Counted from the first letter of the stretch, positions 8,040-17,896 are shown. The stretch: 55,641 nucleotides of DNA from Saprospiraceae bacterium (GCA_020629515.1 JAHDDE010000018.1:1-55641); one strand, 5' to 3'. Numbers and translations: made by a program. The notes: a model not told the origin generated them from the sequence alone.

Positions 8040-9973
8040 TATTTTAACTTTTGAATATCTACAGTAACCTTAGAGATAATATCACTTATCTTTTGGGGAA
8101 CACTTTCTTGATATCGCCCCCCAAGATGTTTAGCCAAAAACTCCTCACATACTGCAAGAAATGCCATGCTATTATCTGGTTTAGCGAATCCATGACCTTC
8201 ATCTGGAAAATTAATATACATTACATCTAAATCGTGATCTCGCATCGCGATAACAATCTGATCAGACTCGGCAGTCTTGACACGAGGATCATTATCTCCC
8301 TGTGCTACTAATAGAGGTGAGCTAATTTGATCAGCGTGAAAAAAGGGTGATTTTTCTTTGAGCATTTTTTTACCCTCTTCGGTATTAGGATCTCCCATAC
8401 GCAAGTGAAACATTTTTCTTGCTGACTCCCAATATGGCGGTATGGATTCTAATAAAGTGAATAGATTAGATGGGCCTACTATAGATACTCCACAGGCATA
8501 GACCTGCGGAGTAAAAGCCAATCCAGCTAAGGTAGCATAGCCACCATATGATCCTCCCATTATACCTATCTGATCAACTTCAGATATTCCTTTCTCTACG
8601 AGATATTCTGCACCCGCAGTTATGTCATCTTGCATTGCTGTACCCCATGCGCCATTGCCTGCATTCAAGAATTTTTTTCCAAATCCAGTGGATCCTCTAA
8701 AATTAGGCTGCAATACAGCATAGCCACGATTAGCTAAAAATTGAGCATATGAATTATATCCCCAATAGTCTCTCGCCCATGGACCACCATGTACAAAAAG
8801 AATAGCAGGAATTTTTCCACTTTTATAATCTTTAGGCAATGTCAGATAAGCAGGAATCATCAATCCATCCTTAGATGCATAAGTCACAGGCTCCATCTTA
8901 GAAAGATAATCAATTGGCAGATTTGGCCTTGGCCTATATAGGAACTTTACAGATCTGCTATTTCTGTCGAATAGGTATGCCGAGCCTGGATCTACATCTG
9001 AATTGGCATAAACTATATAAAGCCGTTCGTCTTGAGAACCGGAGCCAAAAGACACTTCCGCATTTTGAAACTTTTCTCTAAGAAAATTATAATCTTCTTC
9101 AAATGATTTGTCTTGCCAATAGATTCTCTTTTTATCTCCAACATAAGAAGTCCCGATCAGCTCTTCTCTTAAATCAGAATACACTATACCCCCGAAATCC
9201 ACCTGTTTCTCAGGATCAGATTCTATTTCTTCCATTTCTCCATTGGTAAGATCTAATAGATATAAGGTGCTTAAATCTACCTCCTCACCGATATTTGAAA
9301 CAATATATACCCTACCATCTTTATGAAATCTTGAAGGGCTTAAATTTTCTTCGTGGCTGCAAGTTAGGACTGAGACCCACGACTCATCCTTTAATTGTAA
9401 TAATTCAGTTCCTCCATCAGGCATCGTCCTTGTCGCTAATCTTAACTGATCGTCGAGGTCAAAATACAAAGCACTATACTGAATTTCATTTTTCAAGATC
9501 AAGGTTCGTTCCCCAGAAGACATATCCACTTTGTATAGGTCATGCCAAGCGGGATCTCTATCGTTGATACCAACATATAGCGCAGTGGGATCTGACTTCG
9601 GCACTTTATATATGAAGGCCCTCACATTATCTAAAGACGTTAAGTCTTTAGCTTCTGGAATCTTTTGATCTGTTGCCTCATTAGGGTTAACTGCATAAAC
9701 ATGAAAGTTTTCATCCCCACCTTTATCTTGTACATATAGAATAAACTTGGAATCTCTACTCCAAAAGTATCCGCTAATAGGTCGATTTTCATCTGAAGTT
9801 ACTGACAGAGCCTTATCGAAAGGCTCATTCACTCGTTTAACCCAAATATTTCTAACTCCCTTTAACGGTTTGATAAATGATATAAAGGCCCCATCTGGGC
9901 TTATTTGTCCACCAGAAATCTCAGGATTGCCAAATAATATCTCTCTATCTATAAGAGGTGTTGAATAAGTCAT
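8036..9973 (-). CDS. S9 family prolyl oligopeptidase-type serine peptidase
   Basis: A two-domain serine peptidase. Residues about 1-380 form a WD40-like/beta-propeller region. The C-terminal alpha/beta-hydrolase carries GGSYGGYA with Ser475, Asp562 in GDNDPRV and His594 in DEGHGF (numbered from the ATG at 9973). This order and spacing fit the acylaminoacyl peptidase/prolyl oligopeptidase family S9, which cleaves short peptides. No signal peptide is seen, so it is probably cytoplasmic. The frame extends upstream to a TTG at 9982, but the ATG at 9973 is preferred. The gene stands alone, divergent from the MFS transporter across a 355-base region. Confidence 0.9.
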   Translation of the reverse strand: MTYSTPLIDREILFGNPEISGGQISPDGAFISFIKPLKGVRNIWVKRVNEPFDKALSVTSDENRPISGYFWSRDSKFILYVQDKGGDENFHVYAVNPNEATDQKIPEAKDLTSLDNVRAFIYKVPKSDPTALYVGINDRDPAWHDLYKVDMSSGERTLILKNEIQYSALYFDLDDQLRLATRTMPDGGTELLQLKDESWVSVLTCSHEENLSPSRFHKDGRVYIVSNIGEEVDLSTLYLLDLTNGEMEEIESDPEKQVDFGGIVYSDLREELIGTSYVGDKKRIYWQDKSFEEDYNFLREKFQNAEVSFGSGSQDERLYIVYANSDVDPGSAYLFDRNSRSVKFLYRPRPNLPIDYLSKMEPVTYASKDGLMIPAYLTLPKDYKSGKIPAILFVHGGPWARDYWGYNSYAQFLANRGYAVLQPNFRGSTGFGKKFLNAGNGAWGTAMQDDITAGAEYLVEKGISEVDQIGIMGGSYGGYATLAGLAFTPQVYACGVSIVGPSNLFTLLESIPPYWESARKMFHLRMGDPNTEEGKKMLKEKSPFFHADQISSPLLVAQGDNDPRVKTAESDQIVIAMRDHDLDVMYINFPDEGHGFAKPDNSMAFLAVCEEFLAKHLGGRYQESVPQKISDIISKVTVDIQKLKY

Positions 9974-10026
9974 AGTATGCAATTAAAGGGGCAAAAGAAG
10001 TGAAATTATCGGACTCCCTAAAATAA

Positions 10027-10057
10027 AAAGGTGCAAGCTTTGACCGCTTGCACCTTT
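10027..10057. terminator. orphan strong hairpin with A/T flanks
   Basis: Arms AAAGGTGCAAGC (10027-10038) and GCTTGCACCTTT (10046-10057) pair perfectly around a 7-base loop. The form is a bidirectional intrinsic terminator. It lies upstream of two divergent genes, not at the end of any visible gene. It may end a short transcript, or act as an attenuator in a leader of the S9 peptidase gene. Confidence 0.55.
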
Positions 10058-10183
10058 ATAAACTAATTACCTAACTAAATTATGTGTTGAGCAAAATTAT
10101 TTTTGGGTTGACGTATGAAAATATTCTTACCTTTAAATTGTCTCAAACACAGGTTAAAGATAAAAGTTATAAGCCTTATAAAC

Positions 10184-10223
10184 ATCCCCATTAATGGGGA
10201 TTACTATAGCCAAAATTGGGGAT
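10184..10223. promoter_or_regulatory. candidate operator: 18-bp palindrome plus half-site
   Basis: ATCCCCATTAATGGGGAT (10184-10201) is a perfect palindrome. The half-site TGGGGAT is repeated at 10217-10223, exactly 22 bases after its copy at 10195-10201, about two helical turns. It sits in the divergent region, 128 bases before the MFS start. A dimeric repressor or activator site is the natural reading, but no regulator gene is adjacent. Apart from this and the hairpin, the 346-base gap holds nothing recognisable. Confidence 0.45.
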
Positions 10224-10328
10224 ATAAGTGCCTTTCTCGTCATTTTCACTCAGTTTACAATTATGGTACAAATCATTCTTGATATCATTGAACAATGGCT
10301 ATTATTACACTTGCTTTTATAGTGTATC

Positions 10329-11462
10329 ATGAATTCGAGACTCGCCGTCAACCTATATTTCTTCACTAATGGTTTAATTTATTCTTCTTGGACTACTCGG
10401 ATACCCGACATCATGGATCACTATGGTATTGATAATAGTGAAATTGGATTTATTCTATTAGCTCATTCGATAGGTGCATTTCTGGCTATGCCATTTACTG
10501 GATGGCTAATTTTCAAATATACTAGTCGCAGTGTAACTTTTTTATCCGCTTTTATTTTCACTCTTTTTTATGCTTCTTCAATGCTATCCAGTTCTTATAC
10601 GATTTTATTGATTCCTTTCTTTTTGATGGGAATCTCTACTGGTATAATGGATGTATCTATGAATGCACAAGCAGTGGAGGTAGAAAAAGCCTATCAAAAA
10701 CCAATAATGACTTTTTTTCATGCTGTTTTTAGCATAGGAATGGTCATAGGCAGCTTGCTTAGTTCACTTTTCATAACACAACAAACTAATCTATTACATC
10801 ATTTCTTAATCATAGCAGCTATAGGTTTAACTATTATAGTTGCTGCAAGATCATATATGATTGAAGATGCCCATTTCGATTTTGATAAAGACGAAAAAAT
10901 TTTTATTTGGCCTAAAGGAGTTGTCTTGGGTATAGGTATTATTACATTTTGCTGTATGATGGGAGAAGGAGCAATGTCCGATTGGAGTACCAATTTCATG
11001 AAAAACATTATTAATGCTCCAGAGCATCTCATTGCATATGGACTTACAGGGTTCGCCGTTGCCATGACTGTAGGTCGATTATTTGGAGATAAAGGGCGAG
11101 CAAAATGGGGAGATTACAATATCCTTTTTGGTTGTGCTATAATTGCTATCATTGGTATGACGCTGGTTACAACAGCAGAAGAAGTTATCCCCGCAATTAT
11201 AGGATTTGCTTTTGTTGGACTCGGATTATCCAATATTGTCCCTGTTGCCTTTAGCCTTGCAGGAAATCTTAAAGGAGTCCCCGCAGGAATTGGTATATCT
11301 ATGGTGACTACAATTGGCTATACAGGATTCATGTTTGGGCCACCTATTATAGGTTGGATAGCTGACTACAGCAGCCTTAGAATTGCTTTGGGTTTGCTTT
11401 TAGCCTTATTCTTAATCATGTTTTTAATAATTGTTGGATATCGACAAAAGATATCCTCTTGA
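10329..11462 (+). CDS. MFS transporter
   Basis: A 377-residue major facilitator superfamily permease with about twelve hydrophobic segments. The N-half has the TTRIPDIMDHYGIDNSEIG entry loop, the internal loop carries FKYTSRSV, and GRLFGDKGRAKWG forms the second-half cytoplasmic loop. The overall pattern is like the YbjJ/FucP-type group. The substrate is unknown. The downstream amidohydrolase gene begins 115 bases later, so co-transcription is possible. A candidate operator lies upstream. Confidence 0.85.
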   Translation: MNSRLAVNLYFFTNGLIYSSWTTRIPDIMDHYGIDNSEIGFILLAHSIGAFLAMPFTGWLIFKYTSRSVTFLSAFIFTLFYASSMLSSSYTILLIPFFLMGISTGIMDVSMNAQAVEVEKAYQKPIMTFFHAVFSIGMVIGSLLSSLFITQQTNLLHHFLIIAAIGLTIIVAARSYMIEDAHFDFDKDEKIFIWPKGVVLGIGIITFCCMMGEGAMSDWSTNFMKNIINAPEHLIAYGLTGFAVAMTVGRLFGDKGRAKWGDYNILFGCAIIAIIGMTLVTTAEEVIPAIIGFAFVGLGLSNIVPVAFSLAGNLKGVPAGIGISMVTTIGYTGFMFGPPIIGWIADYSSLRIALGLLLALFLIMFLIIVGYRQKISS

Positions 11463-11577
11463 AGCAAAGTATTTAAGGGAAAACATCTTTTTGGTCAAAA
11501 AAATGCAAAGTTTGAAGGCTAAACTCCAATATTACTCCTCATTTCCCTACTTTTCGTATAAAATCAATCCTTTTACT

Positions 11578-14500
11578 ATGAGACTTATTATGATCTTAAT
11601 ATTAGCTATTGTGGTACAAAGTGCAAGTACTCAGGAGGCGACAAGTGATACTACGACTGTAGATACCATTAAAAGGGCAACAAAAGAATTGCCTTTAGAG
11701 CCAGAGAGAGAATTTTTACTGAACACTACTGAAGGAACTTGGATGTCTTTGGACGTAAGTCCTGACGGCTCCACTATAGCATTTGATCTATTAGGAGATA
11801 TTTACACCCTACCTATCACAGGTGGAAAGGCAACCAAGATAATTGGAGATTTGTCTTTTGAGTCTCATCCCAAATTCAGTCCTGATGGAAAAACGTTAGT
11901 CCTAACTTCAGACCGTAGTGGCTCAGAAAACATATGGACTTATGATATTGATAGTTCAGAGTGGAAAGCCATCACCAAGGATAAAGACAAACACTATCAA
12001 TCAGCAGAATGGACACCAGATGGAGAATATATAGTAGCGAGCAAAGGAAATAGAAATTGGAAACTTCATATGTACCATAAAGATGGTGGTAGTGGCGCTC
12101 AACTAATAAAAAAACCTGAATCACTGAAAATATCAGAACCTACTTTTGGTCCTGATGAAAGATACATTTGGTGCTCCACTCGACGAGGGGCGTGGAATTA
12201 TAATGCCCAGCTTCCTCAATACCAACTATCTACTTATGACAGAGAAACTGGTGAAATAGAAAGAAAAAGTAGTAGGTATGGTTCAGCATTTGCTCCTACA
12301 CTATCACCCGATGGACAGTGGTTAGTTTATGTTACAAGACACAATGCTCAATCGGGTATCATCAAAAGAAATCTGACCTCTGGAGAAGAATCATGGTTAG
12401 CCTACCCTGTACAAAGAGATGATCAAGAGTCGATTGCTCCTTTAGGTGTTTATCCTGCTATGAGTTTCACGCCAGATAGCAAAACTCTATTAGCATCATA
12501 TGGAGGTAAAATCAATAAAATAGACATTACAACTAATGAGGCAATAGAAATACCATTTGAAGTAAGTGATACTGTGAGGTATGGTCCGAGAGTCAAATTC
12601 GACTACCGCATATCCGATAGTACCAAAATGATAGTAACACAGATACGTGATACTCGTGTATCACCTGACGGCAAAAAAATAGCCTTCACGGCATTGAATC
12701 GCTTGTATGTAATGGACCTCCCCAATGGCAAGCCCAAAAGAGTTACTCGAAATGACTATACTGAAGCCATGCCCACATGGAGCCCCGATAGTCGAAATAT
12801 TGCATATGTATCTTGGGAAGGAAATGAAGGGCATATCTATAAAGTCGGAGCTTACCCTGGAGCGACACCTATGCGCTTAACCAATAAAGGAGGATACTAT
12901 CAGAATCCCTCATGGGACCCCAATACTAACAGGATCGCTTTTGAGAGTGATGTAGCCCAAACCTTTGTCGATGCAATTGATCCATTTGCATTTGGTTCTA
13001 ATGCCAAATTATCTTGGATAAATTCAACAGGAGGAGAAATTCAATATATAGATCATGCTCATGGCAGATATAACATGCATTTTGTAAAGGGTAAAGAGCG
13101 CATATATCTTAATAAATTTGACAAAGGTTTAATTAGCATGCGATGGGATGGTACCGATGAAAAGGAACATGTCAAAATTAGTGGTGTTACTACCTATCCT
13201 GCAGAACTTGGAAAATCACATTGTCTACTGATCCCTACCGCTACAGAACCCGCTAAAAAACCATCTAAGGCGACATTGTTGACAATGGCTTCCTCGGGTA
13301 ATTATGTGTTAGCTAAAATTAATAATGATCTATATAGAGTGAATGTGCCAATCATAGGCGGGGAAGTACCCAATATTAATGTGGCTAATCCCGCCAGTTC
13401 TGCATTTCCCTCAGAGAAAATTACTACTACTGGTGGAGAATTTCCTCATTGGTCAGGTGATAACAAAAAGATATACTTCTCGCTGGGCAACGCCTTAATG
13501 ACTTATGACATCAAAGCTGCTAAAGAATTAAAAGAAGAAAACGAGAGAAACAAGAAGGCCAAAAAGAAGAAAAAGAAAGAAGAGGTCAAAGAAAAAGAGA
13601 AAAAAGAATCTGAAGAAGAAGAAAAGGAAAATGAGAAAGAGAAAGAGAAAGAGAAAGAGAAAAAATATAGACCTCAAGAAAAAAGAATTGAGGTTTGGGT
13701 AGATCGCGACATACCTAAAGGGAAAGTCCTACTTAAAGGAGCCAAAATAATCACAATGAAAGGTGAAGAAGTCATCGAAAATGGTGAAATTCTCATAATC
13801 AATAATCGCATCAGTCAAGTTGGTAAATCTGGTTCCATAATAATACCAGAAGGTGCAGAAGTACTTGATATGAGTGGAAAAACAATTGTGCCTGGATTTA
13901 TCGATGTGCATTCACACATGTGGCCTACTTGGGGACTTCACAAAAATAACGTGTGGATCTATGCCGCCAATCTGGCATATGGTGTGACAACAACAAGAGA
14001 TCCTCAAACGGCTACGACTGATGTACTTACCTATGAAGATATGGTTGAATCCGGCATGATACCTGGCCCACGGATATATTCTACTGGACCAGGTGTGGGC
14101 TTTTGGGCCTATAATATGAAAAGTAAAGAGCATGTCGACAGCGTCATGACCCAATATTCTAAATATTATGATACCAAGACTATCAAGATGTATCTAGCTG
14201 GTAATAGACAGCATAGACAGTGGATCATTCAATCCGCAAAAGAACAAGGTATTATGCCAACTACCGAAGGAGGTTTAGACATGAAATTGAACATTACACA
14301 ATTGTTAGATGGATATCCTGGGCACGAACATGCGCTACCTATATATCCCATATACGATGACTTAGCTAAGTTAATAGCAGAATCAAAAATGTCAGTAACC
14401 CCTACCATGCTTGTGGCATATGGCGGCCCATGGGCCGAGAACTATTTTTACTCAAGAGAAAACCCACAATACGACCCAAAACTCAATCATTTTACCCCAA

Positions 14501-14979
14501 AAGCGGAGTTAGATGCTAAGACACGTAGAAGGCCGGGGTGGTTCATGGAAGAAGAGCATGTATTTCAAAAACATGCTGAGTCCTGTAACAAAATTGTCGA
14601 ACATGGTGGTATAGTGGGAGTTGGATCTCATGGGCAGCTACAAGGATTAGGATATCATTGGGAACTATGGGCTGTTGCTGCAGGAGGCATGACTAATCAT
14701 AATGCCTTAAGAGTGGCTACTATATTAGGAGCTGAGGCTATAGGTTTAGAAAAAGACTTAGGCTCAATTGAGACAGGTAAGATTGCAGATTTAGTCATTT
14801 TGGAGAATGATCCTTTGATCAGTTTAAGAAATACTAATACCGTCAATCAGGTAATGAAAAATGGCAGGTTATATGATGGAGATACTCTCGATGAGGTATA
14901 TCCCCGCCAGATGAAAGCGCCTTCCTTTTTTGATATTGGCGACATACCTCCTTCAGGGCTCCCTGGAATTAAAAATTAA
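11578..14979 (+). CDS. secreted amidohydrolase with N-terminal beta-propeller (TolB/WD40-like)
   Basis: The start is set at ATG 11578 because it gives a clean signal peptide (MRLIMILILAIVVQSAS), leaving 1134 codons with the stop. The open frame runs upstream into the MFS gene without a better start. Residues about 50-640 contain repeated SPDGxxxAF/WSPD motifs of a TolB-like propeller. A highly charged Lys/Glu linker follows (about 13510-13680). The C-terminal amidohydrolase domain shows GFIDVHSHMW (metal His-x-His), IKMY (candidate carboxylated Lys), GHEHALPI (His) and GVGSHGQLQGLG. The last replaces the usual GTD, as is normal in this propeller-amidohydrolase group. It probably hydrolyses peptides or cyclic amides outside the cytoplasm. 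A terminator follows. Confidence 0.9.
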   Translation: MRLIMILILAIVVQSASTQEATSDTTTVDTIKRATKELPLEPEREFLLNTTEGTWMSLDVSPDGSTIAFDLLGDIYTLPITGGKATKIIGDLSFESHPKFSPDGKTLVLTSDRSGSENIWTYDIDSSEWKAITKDKDKHYQSAEWTPDGEYIVASKGNRNWKLHMYHKDGGSGAQLIKKPESLKISEPTFGPDERYIWCSTRRGAWNYNAQLPQYQLSTYDRETGEIERKSSRYGSAFAPTLSPDGQWLVYVTRHNAQSGIIKRNLTSGEESWLAYPVQRDDQESIAPLGVYPAMSFTPDSKTLLASYGGKINKIDITTNEAIEIPFEVSDTVRYGPRVKFDYRISDSTKMIVTQIRDTRVSPDGKKIAFTALNRLYVMDLPNGKPKRVTRNDYTEAMPTWSPDSRNIAYVSWEGNEGHIYKVGAYPGATPMRLTNKGGYYQNPSWDPNTNRIAFESDVAQTFVDAIDPFAFGSNAKLSWINSTGGEIQYIDHAHGRYNMHFVKGKERIYLNKFDKGLISMRWDGTDEKEHVKISGVTTYPAELGKSHCLLIPTATEPAKKPSKATLLTMASSGNYVLAKINNDLYRVNVPIIGGEVPNINVANPASSAFPSEKITTTGGEFPHWSGDNKKIYFSLGNALMTYDIKAAKELKEENERNKKAKKKKKKEEVKEKEKKESEEEEKENEKEKEKEKEKKYRPQEKRIEVWVDRDIPKGKVLLKGAKIITMKGEEVIENGEILIINNRISQVGKSGSIIIPEGAEVLDMSGKTIVPGFIDVHSHMWPTWGLHKNNVWIYAANLAYGVTTTRDPQTATTDVLTYEDMVESGMIPGPRIYSTGPGVGFWAYNMKSKEHVDSVMTQYSKYYDTKTIKMYLAGNRQHRQWIIQSAKEQGIMPTTEGGLDMKLNITQLLDGYPGHEHALPIYPIYDDLAKLIAESKMSVTPTMLVAYGGPWAENYFYSRENPQYDPKLNHFTPKAELDAKTRRRPGWFMEEEHVFQKHAESCNKIVEHGGIVGVGSHGQLQGLGYHWELWAVAAGGMTNHNALRVATILGAEAIGLEKDLGSIETGKIADLVILENDPLISLRNTNTVNQVMKNGRLYDGDTLDEVYPRQMKAPSFFDIGDIPPSGLPGIKN
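13633..13662 (+). repeat. hexanucleotide repeat (GAGAAA)5 inside the amidohydrolase gene
   Basis: Five perfect tandem copies of GAGAAA encode the Glu-Lys run in the linker between propeller and hydrolase domains. Because the unit is six bases, copy-number change would lengthen or shorten the linker without a frameshift. Confidence 0.85.
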
Positions 14980-14990
14980 TTATTCTTATG

Positions 14991-15020
14991 AAGGGCGACA
15001 ATAGAAGTTGCCCTTTTTTT
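14991..15020. terminator. intrinsic terminator between convergent genes
   Basis: Stem AAGGGCGAC (14991-14999) and GTTGCCCTT (15007-15015) with one G-T pair and a 7-base loop, followed on the plus strand by a run of T. It ends the amidohydrolase transcript, and the hairpin may also serve the minus-strand gene ending at 15019. Confidence 0.85.
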
Positions 15021-15894
15021 ATTTACGTTCCTTCCCAATTAATTTTAGATATCCATCTACTTGATCATTGGGTACCGCAATACTAAGATGATAATGAGCT
15101 ATTTTCCATTGACCATTTATTAATTGTACTACTCCCGAGCTACGACAAACCCCCATCCAGGTATCCAGTAATTCATCAAAGTAAGCAATATCTCCAGCAC
15201 CCGTTAAGACTACATTGCGTTCGGTTGTCTTAAAATCCCAAGCAGAATCTCTTTCAAAATATTTGGTTAATAGAGCATACATTTCATCTCGAGTCCAGCG
15301 TTCCGTGGCATCAGTACCTATATAGACACCTTCATCAGTCATGCTCCCGAAGAAGATACTTTCATCAGCTATGGCCGCTGCATTGTGCCAATTGTCAATA
15401 AGATTATGTATATCATTCTCAGGGTCTGATATACAATTTTGAGTTCTTCTGGTATCTGTTATCGCTGAGATTTGCCAACCCATATCTGTATTGATCATCT
15501 CGAAAACATTTACCCCACAATGACTTAATTGTCGATCTAAATAAAAAGTATATTCCGTCCAGACATAAGCCATTGGTCCATCTTGTTGCACTTCATAGGA
15601 CCAAATTTTTTCGTCCCATATTGGATCATGAGGGGTACCTATGGCAGTCACAAATTTAGACACTGGAGAAGATCTTTTCACTACTCTGTTGGTACGCTTG
15701 TCCATATATATAGAGGATAACGTAGCTCCATCTACAAACAGTCCTTTCACCATCATACTATCGTTGGCCCGCATAGCATCGAATAGTGTATTTACTTTGG
15801 ACTTGATTTCATTTATGTCAGTCTCATTCTGGGCCTGAATAGGATGATTGAGCAAAAAAATCAATAAGAAACAATGTTTAATAATAGTCACCAT
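15019..15894 (-). CDS. exported protein with two SnoaL/NTF2-like domains
   Basis: A 291-residue protein with a signal peptide ending near residue 21 (HPIQAQ). Residues about 25-150 and 155-287 each look like a SnoaL/DUF4440-type NTF2-like cone: an N-terminal helix with FDAM or WHNAAA, a mid block with Trp/Asp, and the typical strand ending in GQWKIAHYHLS or GWQISAITDTR. Such domains bind small ligands or are simple enzymes. Here two are fused in one exported chain, while most family members carry one. The gene is convergent with the amidohydrolase and its function is unknown. Confidence 0.7.
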   Translation of the reverse strand: MVTIIKHCFLLIFLLNHPIQAQNETDINEIKSKVNTLFDAMRANDSMMVKGLFVDGATLSSIYMDKRTNRVVKRSSPVSKFVTAIGTPHDPIWDEKIWSYEVQQDGPMAYVWTEYTFYLDRQLSHCGVNVFEMINTDMGWQISAITDTRRTQNCISDPENDIHNLIDNWHNAAAIADESIFFGSMTDEGVYIGTDATERWTRDEMYALLTKYFERDSAWDFKTTERNVVLTGAGDIAYFDELLDTWMGVCRSSGVVQLINGQWKIAHYHLSIAVPNDQVDGYLKLIGKERK

Positions 15895-16000
15895 TTTTTA
15901 AAAGGTATTTGATGAATTTTATGATCAGGTTTTTACACTTCTAAAATTTCTTTTCATTTTGGAATAAATTTTGTCTAAATTAACCAAAAACAACAAAGGT

Positions 16001-17896
16001 ATGAATAAGTCAAATTGGGCTTTTTGCTCAATAGTCTATCTGCTGTGCGTATCTGTCATAGCCCAAGACAATGATAATATTCCCAGTTCTCTCTTGACTA
16101 ATGCTAATGCGATAGTACTAAGCGACTATACGAAAGTAGACCATCTGCAATCCAAAAAATATGTTGTACAGTATAAGAGAGCTATCAAAGTCCTAAACAA
16201 GAAAGGGCTTAAACACGGGCAAGTTGCGCTGTATTACAAAGAGAGCAGTGACAAGTTGTCCAATATTTCCATTAAAATTTTTGATAAAGACAATAAGTTG
16301 ATCAAAAATGTAAAAGAAAAAGAATTAGAAGATTATTCCAGCGGAGATGGATATTCTATTGTCACGGACTATAGACTCAAGCATTTTGATTATACCCCAT
16401 TATCTTATCCATTTACTATAGAGTATAGCTACAAAATTGAATCAAGGAATACCCTTTCTCTCCCCTTCTGGCGCCCGATCTCCAATTATAATATTGCCGT
16501 ACTTAAAAGCGAATACGACCTAAATTCTCCTTTAAAAATAAGGACGAAACTCAAAAACTTTGAAAATTTTCAAACCATCGTTCAAAAGGGTAATTACTTC
16601 GTAATGACTCATCAAAATGCTTTAACAAAAGAAAGATATGCTCCAAGCACGAAAGATATTTTTCCAATAGGAATATTCAATCCTGCTATTTTTAATTACG
16701 AAAATCACCCAGGACAGTTTAACACTTGGAAGGGATATGGATCTTGGATATATAACCAATTCTTAAAAGATCAAAAAATCGAAAATATTGCGGAAGTCAA
16801 AAAAGATTTAGCGCAATTGATTAGCCCATCAGATAACGATTATACTATAAGCAAGAAAATCTATGAATTTGTACAGTCTAATACACGATACATAAGTATT
16901 TCATTAGAAGAAGGAGGGTTAAATCCCATGTCACCGAATAAGGTACATCAAGTAAAATATGGAGATTGTAAGGCATTATCTCTTTATACAAAAGAATTGC
17001 TTAGTCTTTATGACATAGAATCGAACTATGTTGAGATATGTGCAGGAGTTGAGTATACAGATGATCTATTCGAAGATTATCCCAGCGCCTATCCAGGCAA
17101 TCATATCATAGTTAATATACCATTGGAAAATGATACTATTTGGATCGATTGCACTTCGAACGATAATCCATTTAACTATTTAGGCAGATTCACCGATGAT
17201 AGAGTTGCATTAGAAATCACTGCAGATGGTGGTAAACTAATCAAAACCCCAGAATATAATGAAACAATTAACTTGGCCATAGACACTGTAGAAATCCGGA
17301 TTCAAGAAAATCAAAATGCAATCTCTACTCTAAAATCAATTTATCAAGGAATTAAAATAGGTAGTGACTATAGTATCAATAATTCTAGCCATAAAGAGAA
17401 AGAGGAATATATAAATAACCGTCTATCAGATAATCTAAAAATAAAGAAAATTGAAAAGCTCAATCTTAACATTAACCAAAATGAACCCATAACTCAATGG
17501 GATTATAACATGTCTCTCGCTAACTTCTCTGAATCAGCAGGAGATTATCTTTTCATCCCACATGAAATAACGTCATTGGATATCCCCATACTACCAAAGG
17601 ATAAAAAAAGAAAAAATCCGATAGTTTTTAATCGTAGTATGAGCGCTTCTCAAAACATAACAATAGAGCTTCCGTATGATGGAGAAATAGTGGAAGACCT
17701 TTCTTTTGATACTACTTCTACGTATGGAGTTTACAAAATTACAGTTCAAAAATCTGGATCGAAAGCTGTTCAGATTAATAAATCCTTTACCCTTTTTAAA
17801 GGACATTATGATGAAAAGGAATATAAAAAAATTAAATCCTTTTTTGATTTATGCCTTAAAACTGAAAGAAAACCAATCACATTTATCAAATCATGA
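16001..17896 (+). CDS. DUF3857/transglutaminase-like exported protein, catalytic triad present
   Basis: The ATG at 16001 gives a signal peptide (MNKSNWAFCSIVYLLCVSVIAQ). The frame upstream offers only a TTG at 15971. Residues about 50-210 match the DUF3857 beta-rich domain (VLNKKGLKHGQVALYY). A transglutaminase-like domain follows with Cys323 in YGDCKALSLY, His368 in PGNHIIV and Asp383 in WIDCTS, a complete Cys-His-Asp triad. The C-terminal beta region resembles DUF3858. Bacteroidota carry many of these envelope proteins; their substrates are unknown, probably peptides or isopeptide bonds. Its stop overlaps the start of the next gene (ATGA), so the two are translationally coupled. Confidence 0.85.
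   Translation: MNKSNWAFCSIVYLLCVSVIAQDNDNIPSSLLTNANAIVLSDYTKVDHLQSKKYVVQYKRAIKVLNKKGLKHGQVALYYKESSDKLSNISIKIFDKDNKLIKNVKEKELEDYSSGDGYSIVTDYRLKHFDYTPLSYPFTIEYSYKIESRNTLSLPFWRPISNYNIAVLKSEYDLNSPLKIRTKLKNFENFQTIVQKGNYFVMTHQNALTKERYAPSTKDIFPIGIFNPAIFNYENHPGQFNTWKGYGSWIYNQFLKDQKIENIAEVKKDLAQLISPSDNDYTISKKIYEFVQSNTRYISISLEEGGLNPMSPNKVHQVKYGDCKALSLYTKELLSLYDIESNYVEICAGVEYTDDLFEDYPSAYPGNHIIVNIPLENDTIWIDCTSNDNPFNYLGRFTDDRVALEITADGGKLIKTPEYNETINLAIDTVEIRIQENQNAISTLKSIYQGIKIGSDYSINNSSHKEKEEYINNRLSDNLKIKKIEKLNLNINQNEPITQWDYNMSLANFSESAGDYLFIPHEITSLDIPILPKDKKRKNPIVFNRSMSASQNITIELPYDGEIVEDLSFDTTSTYGVYKITVQKSGSKAVQINKSFTLFKGHYDEKEYKKIKSFFDLCLKTERKPITFIKS

Noticed and set aside
10092-10105. Overlapping TAnnTTTG-like -7 boxes on both strands upstream of the MFS and S9 genes
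   Set aside because: The region is AT-rich and no -33 TTG was found at the right spacing for either box.
11431-11577. Extended N-terminus of the amidohydrolase overlapping the MFS gene
   Set aside because: The ATG at 11578 starts directly with a good signal peptide; the extension would bury it behind a charged 49-residue stretch.
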